Assembly: GCA_020912385.1 (NCBI GenBank) | Contig: CP087213.1 | Span: forward strand, 1,860,001 to 1,924,000 | Source: Neofusicoccum parvum | Lineage: Eukaryota > Ascomycota > Dothideomycetes > Botryosphaeriales > Botryosphaeriaceae | Direction: 5' to 3' | DNA length: 64,000 nucleotides | Part shown: positions 54,649 to 64,000 of the stretch, piece by piece | How the letters are laid out: each line of letters begins with the position of its first letter | How positions within the stretch are numbered: the first letter of the stretch is position 1 | Made by a program: the position numbers and the translations under genes | Notes under the pieces: model-generated | What the model saw: the letters and a program-made list of their open reading frames with translations, nothing else | Told to the model about the DNA's origin: nothing | Databases searched by the model: none

Positions 54649-57080
54649 GTTGTTTACTTCGCAGCGCCGGGCGGAGGGCGAGCGATAGGGTAAATAACTG
54701 GGCTCCGGAGGTCCAGGCAGGGTGGAGCAGGGCTGCCAGGTGGGCGAGTGGCCTCTGCAAAATGTTCTGCGCGCGAGTGGGGTGGTTGCCAGGCAGCGGG
54801 CTCGTCCGCAGCGAAGGGGAGATCGGTCGTGAAGGCAGCGGCAAATTGGGCGTGCGGGCGTGGCTGGCGCTTGCAAGTGCGCGGGCGATGACGAGCGCCC
54901 GGTTTTCCCGTTTCACTGTCGCCTGGGTGACGCCAGAGCACATGCGCAAACGCGCCCCCGCGCCACTGTCGCGACCTGCCGCGGGGCGGTCTCCAGCAGC
55001 CCAGCGACACCAGGAAAGCCGCCTGGATTCGCGGTCCTGGGCGTGTTCCGCAGAGGGCCGTCCGCGTGCTGGCTCAACGCGTGCGCACCAGGCCTGCAGC
55101 GGCCGTGCGTGCCAGAGCGCGTGTCTGGCCTCTTTGAGTGTTGACGCCGCGGGCGCAAGGATCCCCTTGCGGCCAACTTTCGCAGCTTTTTCTCCAGATG
55201 TGCGTCGCGGCCACTCACAGATCCCGCCTCGCAGCCTCACCACCAGAGCATCCCCACTGACACGGCAACACCGCTTCCCCAGCCTCCTGTGTTTTTGTCG
55301 GTCGCCCCTCCAGGAGCCGTTGGCGAGTCCACCCTGTTGCATACACGCCCTGGCCGTGTATAGCAAAGACAGCAGTGCGGCCTGGACGCCCTACACCGCT
55401 CGGCCACTCCTCCAGGCCTACAGTGGCCAGAGCGTTCTCGGTCCGTCGCGCTGCATGTCATCCCGTCATATTCATGTGCATGGGGGTTGAGCTGGCGAAT
55501 TGGAGGGGCCTGGACAAGTAGCCAGAGTCTGTCTCAACCGTGGTAGGGGGCGACTGTTCATGACTTGACCGGCTGACCCTCCGCGGACACCGTTGGCTTT
55601 CTTTCGTCGCGGCCATCTCGTTCCCAGCACAGGATCTTGATTGCCGAGCTCGATTCCGCTCGACCGTCTCTGCTGCGAAGGCCGGCCTTGTATAGCGGCG
55701 TATATCGATGTTCTTACCTGACAACATCATGGACCAGTGTCAACTCCACGAACACGCGAGCAGGCTTGCATCCCACTCTCTCTGCTGCCTAGCGAAAGGG
55801 AAGCTTTAGTGAGAACAGCCAATCAACAGCATGCGTTTGGAGATTGTGCGACTAGCGACTTCACTAGGGGTATAAATAGAGCCCCGATCTCGAGCGCTCT
55901 CAGATAAGCACAATATATTGGGCAACCTTCCGAAAGGGAGAAGGAGCGATGGAATGCGTGCCATCCGACAGGCTGGAATGCTTGAGGCTGTATGCAGGCC
56001 GAGCTATCCGTAATTGCTGGGCACCATAAAGACCAGGCCATTGGCTGCACGCCCGACGGGCACTGCACGCTGCAAGCCCCGCCGCTCGTCTGGACATCGC
56101 AGCCCACCTGCCCTGCCGCATTCGAGTCGCGCGGTTGATTTAACGTTCGACGCCCACCGCGTCGACACGGCGTCCGGCCATGGCTGGTTTGCGGCCAGAG
56201 ACGTTGCGCGCCCGCTGTCGGGCGGAGGACGGGCGCGGCAGAGAGGCAGCTGACGGCGGCCGGGGTTTCGTCATGCCATCATCGACGGCCCTTCCTCCGC
56301 AAACACCACCCCGACTCTGTCCACGAGCTCACGTGCCCCGCCGCGTCCCGCCTCGATCGCGACTCCGGACTACTGCGTACGGCCTCGCCTCGCAGTCCTG
56401 TGCTCTCTACTCCGCTGCCGCCGGCCTCGCATCACGCGGCGCGTTTCACGACTTGGGCGCGACCGGCATCGCGCCATCTCCAGCCGTCCCCGGAGCCTGA
56501 GCCAAGCTTCATTTCCCTCCAACCAGCTGAGGCAGCGCCCTGCCCTCTCTGCTTCTGGAGTCACCACTCGCTGCCACCTTCCTTTCTCAACTCCAACCCG
56601 CAACCCTCTGCCCAGCACGCTGCTGAAATAGTCGGATTGGCCGTCCACGAACGTCGCCGGCTGTCGGCGCTGCCGCAACCCACAATCGGGCGAGCCAAGC
56701 ATCGACGCGTGCTTCATGATAGCAGCTGTCCACCGCGCTCCGCCGTCACATCACACAGCAGCTATCTTGACCATTCGTGATATCTATCCGGTTCGGCCCG
56801 ATAGAGCCACCATTGCCCCTCGTCCGAGCAATTAATGCTCTGCACTGGCTGATCATCATCTCTGCCGCCAATCTCGAAGCACTGAGGGAGCGGCTATATT
56901 TGGCACCCTGCCCCAATCAACAGGCCTGTTTATCCACGCATCAGGTCCCAGGCGGCGTTTTCGGAGTTCACAAGACCCCGCACCACGACAAGCTTGTGGC
57001 ACAGGCCTCAAAGACCATATCCTCCTCCCTTATAAAGAGCAAGCGTTGTCGATCCAGGCCTATCGACAACGAGGACGAGC
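54649..57080. other. Long divergent promoter region
   Basis: About 2.4 kb, GC-rich, between the coiled-coil and F-box genes. Many frames are open by composition, none protein-like. TATAAATA at 55871-55878 faces rightward but lies 1.2 kb before the F-box ATG. It could mark a separate transcript or a long 5' UTR. Confidence 0.4.
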
Positions 57081-58609
57081 ATGGCCTTCCACAACCGTCC
57101 TTGCCCCCCTCTCCTCGACCTTCCTGCCGAGCTCATCCAGCATATTCTCTCGTCATTGTCGCCACCCGATCTCTGCCGAGTCTCTCAAACCTGCCGTTTG
57201 CTATGCAACCACGCCAGCGATGAGCGGCTGTGGAAGCCAATCGTCCTTTCTAATACCCATTCAGTCAACTTTGATGCCAATCCCCCGTCGTCATGGCGAA
57301 AGCTTTTCTCAACCCATCACCCGTACTGGTTCCTGCCGCGCCGGAAGCTCTGGTTTTCCGACGCTCCGCACACCGGAAAGCTCCTACTCGCCCGCTACAA
57401 CCCCATAGAAGATGCAATAGAAGCCCATGCAATTACAGCAGAACGAGGTCAAAACAACTTTGAGCTATGGGAGCACAATCCCGATGTCATCATTCACACC
57501 TTCTCGCCAAAAGTTCAGCTTGACTATGCCACCACCGTGGCCAAACTAGACAGATCCGCGTACGCGCAAACCGACGGCAGTGGCAACATTTTCCAGCGGG
57601 AACTCATGATGGAAGTCCACAGAAGCAACGTTGGCCACGGCCTCTTCTCCATGTTCATGCTGGCGCGTCCCATCCCCTACACCATCGTTTCCCCAGGCAC
57701 CAAAGTCTGGCCGCCGCTCACGATCCCAGCCCCGGAGCGGACGCGCAACGAGAGCGTGACCCGCTTCCGGGGGACGGGGCACAAGCCATCCCGCCTCGCC
57801 GAGATCAGCGACACGACTTGGCGTTTGCGCAAGTGGATGGAGTTCAGCCACCCGCATGGCATCACGGCGCGCGTCGGCGAGGACGTCACCACGTATGCGA
57901 CGCTCAACGAGGAGCTATACACGCCAACGCCCCAGAAGCCCTGGCGCGGCATCTGGTGCGGCGACTACGCTGGCCACGGCTGCGAGTTCCTCGTCATCCT
58001 GCAGCCCGACGACCCCGCGCCGCTGCCGGAGAGCGCTCAGCGGGCGATGTCGAGGCGCAGCAGCAGCGCCTCCTCTGCCGACAGTTGGACTAGCGTGCAA
58101 AGCCATTTCCAGAACAGCGATGATGAGGGTTACGTGGATCTGGGAGCGTCGGAGATCATGGACGCGAGCACAACGACGGTCGTGGACGACAGCGAGGAAG
58201 CTGGTGGCCGCCGGACCCGGCAGGAGAGCTCGGTGTACTCGGGCAGGATAGAAGCGATCAAGTTGACGGGTGATCCGAACATCCCGCGCGGCGAGTACAC
58301 TTTCATTGCGCCAGATATCGGACCCGATGGCTTCGTGCGGACGGCGGAGGAGGAAATCTTTAGGGGTGCGAGGGTCGTGAGGAGTGTGGGGCATATCGCA
58401 GCCAATGGTTATCGGGATGGTAAGTTGGCTCCCACTCTTGGACCTTTTCTCATTCAGTTCGCATTTTTGGCTAACTGTGTTCTGCAGACGAGTTCATTAC
58501 CTCGCAGTTGATCATGATCTCCCACAACCGGCTGGCTCAGTACTGGGTCCCTTTCGGACATATTTCATTCTACCAGCGGGTCGACGTGGATGCATTGTTG
58601 AGTTCTTGA
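57081..58609 (+). CDS. F-box protein, FBXO31-like
   Basis: Two exons, 57081-58419 and 58488-58609, 68 nt intron with a GCTAAC branch; 486 aa. The F-box is at the N-terminus: LLDLPAELIQHILSSLSPPD, then LCRVSQTCRLLCNHASDERLWK (Skp1-binding). The substrate-side domain resembles the FBXO31 fold: GIWCGDYAGHGCEFLVI and IEAIKLTGDPNIPRGEYTF, then a second lobe around LAQYWVPFGHISFYQRVDV. A Ser-rich disordered loop (RRSSSASSADSWTSVQS) interrupts it, a likely phosphorylation region. It would be the substrate receptor of an SCF ubiquitin ligase. FBXO31 recognises cyclin D and C-terminally amidated proteins; whether the fungal protein shares this is unknown. Confidence 0.85.
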
Positions 58610-59930
58610 GGTGGTTTCACTTGAGCGTGGCGCTGCCGGATCTTCAAGACGCACGGTAAATGGAGAGAAAGAGCCTCAATCGGGCCCCTTTCGTTACAAC
58701 AGTATATTATTATTCTTTTAATGTTTTCTCCAGTCGCCCTTGAATTATTTTAAGCAAGTCAGTCCGTCTTTCTGCATCATCAAGTCTTTGCACAGCTATC
58801 ATTTTAGTACCTGTTCAGCATGGGTTGTAGGGCGTCCTTTAGTTTGCCGCGAGGCCTCCGGCAGGATCAAGAAGTTTGATGATGGATTGACAAATCAATA
58901 TCTCGGCAGTGTGTTCATTCTTACTTTGATTCTGAGTTAATTAAGACACCCGATTCGTTTATGAAGCACCCATCTCGTGACACTTTCGCATTGGGCGCCA
59001 CATGTGAGGCTCAAACAACGTTGCTGATCACCCGCGCTCATGTAACCTTAATCTAACAGTCCCACCTCTCGTCATTTCCACGAGCTCACGTGAGGTCCTA
59101 CTTTCCTCCCTACGCGATCGTCTTTCCTGGCTCATTTTCAGGCGCTCTTCGCCTCCACTCATTCATCCACACCATCACCTCCAACCAGACACAACCTCAA
59201 GACACCCATAGCTCAACGATCAGGCAAAGAGAGATTCAATTAATACACTCTGGGCCGCGGCGTACTAAACAGAGGATGAGTAGCTGGATCATGACATAAA
59301 GGCAAAGCACTACTCTCGGCCCAGTTACGATTTCCACAAAGTGATTGGTTATGAGATGGACCCGCTCATGAGTGGTAACAAGCCGGAAGTCGACTCTCTG
59401 GTCATTGTAGTTGTGACTATGAGAGACCTTGTGGCTTCTCTTAGGCGGGCTCGATGAGTGCATCACTCCACGGGCGGCCACCGAAGGAATAAGTGACATA
59501 AAGGCAAATGAAGCTTTCTCATAGAATACTGCACCTCCCATCTGGATGGGTTCGATATGTAGTTCGAAGAATTTCTCAATCTGGATGAATACTTCCTCTA
59601 GAAAACACACTTTGCTGCTTCTGAGACCGTCGTTGCCGTGCCGCAAGCTTCAAGTACTCGGCGATTTTCAGCAGGATCAAGCACATTTCAAGAGCAAGAT
59701 AGTCTTACGATGAAATTATTTTGCCCGAGACCCCATTAAAGGGTTTTCCGAATGAAACGACTCTCAGGTGTGCTTCCACTCGTTCCACGGTCAGACGAGG
59801 TCGCGCTGTCTTTGTGCAGGCAGGGCGGGCCAACTCCGATCTCGGCGTTGGCGAGTCGGTCGCTCGAGCTTCCCCAGAAAATATTCGCCCGACGCGACAC
59901 CACCTGCATCCCGCATCCCGCACACTCGCA
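58610..59930. other. Intergenic region before LYS12
   Basis: About 1.3 kb. A minus-strand frame (59646-59236) is open for 136 codons without an ATG start, and its reading is split between two frames near 59600. It may be a decayed small gene, but I cannot support a call. The LYS12 promoter is at the right end. Confidence 0.4.
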
Positions 59931-61220
<1,290 letters not shown>

Positions 61221-62640
61221 GACGGAAATGCAAATAAGAATGGCGCTTAGTGCGGATCTGCTATGGATGTAAGCGGCTCAAAGAAGGCCGCCCAGCGCAA
61301 AGGCTGAAAATAGAAATGGAATTCTGGGTTGGATGACCACGGATCCTTCGACAATAATGCACAGCTGACCTGCAGGATCTTTTGCGCAGGCACAGGATCG
61401 ATAGAGGTAACGATCTACAGTGTATGCAGATCCTAAGTTGATCGCCTTTTTCCCCAGAAGCGAACACATCAGCCGCGCTGACCGACATGATCGACGAGTG
61501 TCTCTTCAGAGTCACACCGTAACGGCAAACATCAGCACCAAGAGCAGCCGGCAATATTGCCGCACCACCGTCTTGTCAAAACGAGGCTGGAAGGTACAAA
61601 GGATGACAGGAATCAAGGAGGCTGACCAGTCGCACAAACCACCGAGACGCCACGTTTGTTTGCTCACACGAACACAGGCCCCGCTGCAAGGCTGGCAGCC
61701 CAAGAACGACGCGCCGGAAAACAGTCGGCTCTCGCTGCGGGCAGCTGGCAGCTTCTCGCGCGTTCGACTCGAGGTGGTGTGGTCTCTCCCGGCCAAGGTG
61801 CTGGCCGTTGAATTTGGACGACCCGGCAATGGGGTTTGAGTGCGGGGTGGACATGGAGGTCCAAGGCTTGGTAAGTCAGGCGGACGGCGGCATAACCCTA
61901 TAGGTCAACGATCCTGATGCGTTGCCGTGCCGGGCGTAGCGCACGCCGCATCCGGTAGGTGTGGCGGCTCCGACTTAGCCGTCCCGCGTGCCGCCTCCTT
62001 TTGACGTCTATTGTTTACTTAAATTAAGCCGGGGTGGAGTGAAAGTCACCAATGCGACCGTAGGGTCGCACCGAGCTGGTCCGTCGAACACGAGCTCTGC
62101 TCTCTGAGAATAAACGGCGCGCCGGAGTAGCGCGGTGGAAATACGAGCCCTTGGCTCCTGCACCACCCACATCGCCGCTGGCACCGGGGCGAGCTGTGCT
62201 AACCGTGTCGCCAAGCACGAGGGCAAACAAGCTACCACCACTTACCGCATCGACCCCGATTTTTCCGTTTCTTTACGTCTCGAACTGTGGGTTCCTCATG
62301 TGATGGCCGTGCTCGTGCTCCGTATTTCCTGCACCTTGCACTCTTCTCCGCACCTCGACGGTGCCAATTTTAGCAGTCCACCCGCATCCGAGCGTCCTTC
62401 GCCCACCGGTCTGCCAGCGTGCCAGAGCCGATGGTCTTGCGGTGACGTCGTATCCAGCTCTCCTATTGTCCACTGTTGCCAGCGCAGAGCTGCTCTGCCG
62501 TTTCCGTGCAGCCCGTCGAATATATAAACCCGCCTGCCATCTCCCCAATTGACCTTCCCATCATCACCAACTCAAACAATCGCTTCCAAACAACCAATTC
62601 CACCACCAAAAACCAACCCACCACCACCCCAACCGCCAAA
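61221..62640. other. Intergenic region, promoter of the secreted protein
   Basis: About 1.4 kb. No protein-like frame was seen. A TATA box at 62521 and a CA-rich leader (62560-62640) precede the next gene. Confidence 0.45.
62521..62527 (+). promoter_or_regulatory. TATA box of the small secreted protein gene
   Basis: TATATAA, 114 bp upstream of ATG 62641, followed by a long C/A-rich leader (CCAAC, CACCA repeats) typical of highly expressed fungal secreted proteins. Confidence 0.6.
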
Positions 62641-63081
62641 ATGCAGTTCTCCACCCTCTTCCTCGCCCTCACGGCCGCCGCCACCACCACCCTCGCCGCC
62701 CCCGTCGAGCTCGAGGCCAAGCTCATGACGGCCACGGCCTCGCAGTGGACCATCACGGGCTTCACGCGCACCTGCAACACCGCCGACACCTCCTGCCACG
62801 TCGCCTTCGGCGTCAACCGCAACGACGGCTCGGCGGTCCAGCAGTGCGGCTACGACGTCACGGGCGCGCCGGCGTCCCGCACCGACTACAACTCCGTCGG
62901 CTGCGGCGCCTACACCATCTCGTCGGGCTGGTCCGGCCAGTTCGGCCCCGACGCCGGCTTCACCACCCTGGCCGTCACCGACCGCAAGCAGATCATCTAC
63001 CCCGCCTACACCGACAAGCAGCTCGTCAACGGCCAGAAGGTCAGCCCCGACCAGAGCTACGCGCCCCAGGCTCTTCCTTGA
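62641..63081 (+). CDS. Small secreted cysteine-containing protein (effector-like)
   Basis: A single exon of 146 aa. The signal peptide MQFSTLFLALTAAATTTLAA ends in a good cleavage site (LAAPVE). The mature part is about 125 residues with four Cys: FTRTCNTADTSC, QQCGYDV and VGCGAY, fitting two disulphides. Beta-rich blocks include SQWTITGFTRTC, HVAFGVN and AGFTTLAVTDRKQIIYPAY. The strong TATA box, CA-rich leader and C-ending codons suggest high expression. It resembles the fungal hypersensitive-response-inducing / small secreted protein group in size and in the opening QWTI-GF-RTC pattern, but I cannot name a family with certainty. It is probably extracellular or wall-associated. Confidence 0.82.
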   Translation: MQFSTLFLALTAAATTTLAAPVELEAKLMTATASQWTITGFTRTCNTADTSCHVAFGVNRNDGSAVQQCGYDVTGAPASRTDYNSVGCGAYTISSGWSGQFGPDAGFTTLAVTDRKQIIYPAYTDKQLVNGQKVSPDQSYAPQALP

Positions 63082-64000
63082 ACGGAGATTTGATGATGGA
63101 TTGAGTGTATCATGAGAGTTGCATGGGTGGGAGGATGAAAATGAGATGGGATGGGATGGGACGGGAGCATCGTTCTGCAGCCGACATTCCTTAATGCGTA
63201 ATCTTAATTCTTACCGCAATCTTCCTTGCTCTTGCCCTGTGATTTGCCTCTTGGGCTGTGGTTTAAAACCGGCCCTGCCCTTCCCGACACCCGCGCCCAT
63301 CTCAACGACAGTGGGAAAAGTTCACGTACACCTTACAAAATAATCACTACTTCTGCTTGTCTAGCTGACTTGATGCCCGCACTCAGCCTTGCTCTCGCAA
63401 AGGTGCATAGGAACTTGTCCTGGCAGACACTTTCAACAGCAGGGGATATCCAATATCATTAGCTTCTCAGTCACATTAATATTAAGAATTGTCATTGCCG
63501 TTCAGCAACGTGGTATGATGCTGGGAAACCTTGTCTTGGCCTGATTCAGTAGCATTTCCTGCTGAGAATAGCCGGCTGTTGTCAAGGCCGGCTTCGCAAA
63601 AACAAAGAGAGGAACAAAAAGAAAACCAGTAAGATTGTAGTCTTTCAGAGTGAAACAAGACACTCGGTGTAGATTTCGTACCGATTGCAGTCACAAAGAT
63701 CCTCAGTCCTGTGCCGTTGATACGTTTGCAGGGATTTTTATAGGTAGACCGTAGAGTGAAGGGGCCAAGTGGTGATACTTCAGGTCTCGTGGCCGGGAAA
63801 CAGATGATGGCGCTGACAAGGTGCTTTGAGGTATTTGTGGTTAGCCCCGTGGTGATTAGTTCTATTGGAGGCAACTGCCATGGCACGGGTTGATGTACTC
63901 CTTCGAGGAGCATCATGTGAGATAAGATACTGGGTTCCGCAACACTCGATATCAGGTTTGTGCCTGGAGCTCTGGGTTCATCCCTATGGGTTGTCTTTCC
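63082..64000. other. Right edge of window, no firm gene
   Basis: About 900 bp. A minus-strand frame from ATG 63916 to TAA 63482 is open for 144 codons (PPIELITTGLTTNTSKHL, ATRPEVSPLGPFTLRS), but codon use is not GC3-biased like its neighbours and no motif is recognised. It may be chance or part of a gene beyond the window. Confidence 0.3.

Noticed and set aside
59236..59646. 136-codon minus-strand frame before LYS12
   Set aside because: No ATG start; the protein-like reading shifts frame near 59600 and no family is recognised. It might be a decayed gene but is not supportable.

Overview
This is a piece of a filamentous ascomycete (Pezizomycotina) nuclear genome. The reasons are: short GT-AG introns of mostly 48-110 nt with CTAAC/CTGAC-type branch sites, GC-rich coding sequence, genes on both strands at 1-3 kb spacing, a HET-domain gene, an alpha-aminoadipate-route lysine gene (LYS12), and a Tad1-like LINE fragment. 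Dothideomycetes is my guess for the class; nothing in the window proves it. All exon models were assembled by hand from splice motifs, phase and protein continuity.

Layout. 1-6.7 kb: 3' end of an aldehyde dehydrogenase, an alpha/beta hydrolase (-), a HET-domain gene (+) with an in-frame stop, and a secreted FAD-linked lactone-oxidase-like enzyme (-). 7.8-18.6 kb: a housekeeping block with the hnRNP-type RNA-binding protein HRP1 (-, with a 1.17 kb intron), the Rab-GAP GYP1 (+), a NASP/Sim3-type histone chaperone (-) and DNA polymerase epsilon subunit DPB2 (+). The chaperone and DPB2 diverge from a 250 bp promoter carrying two ACGCGT boxes. 20-24.8 kb: an amino-acid permease, the ribosome-biogenesis WD protein JIP5 and an intronless, divergent Snu13-like protein. 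25.3-26.4 kb: a 5'-truncated LINE with a perfect 15 bp target-site duplication, next to a small coding-like segment. 28.2-37.6 kb: ATG7 (-) diverging from dCMP deaminase DCD1 (+), a solo RNase H-fold protein (-), and a TMEM70-like mitochondrial protein (-) diverging from a glutaminyl-peptide cyclotransferase (+). 38.2-44.0 kb: a very large unrecognised zinc-finger-like protein whose frame breaks once, at a C9 run. 44.8-49 kb: a second solo RNase H-fold protein (-) behind a (GTG)n tract, then a six-exon hexose transporter (+). 51.3-63.1 kb: an 1106-residue coiled-coil protein (-), an FBXO31-like F-box protein (+), homoisocitrate dehydrogenase LYS12 (+) and a small secreted cysteine-containing protein (+).

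Functionally this is mostly ordinary core gene content (replication, chromatin, autophagy, ribosome biogenesis, amino-acid metabolism, nutrient uptake). The accessory or lineage-variable genes are the HET gene, the LINE scar, the two RNase H-like proteins, the Snu13-like paralogue, the giant zinc-finger protein and the secreted protein. I found no biosynthetic cluster, CRISPR array, rRNA or convincing tRNA. The most unusual items are the broken giant gene, the two RNase H-fold proteins (one missing a catalytic Asp), the Snu13-like paralogue and the unmutated LINE fragment.
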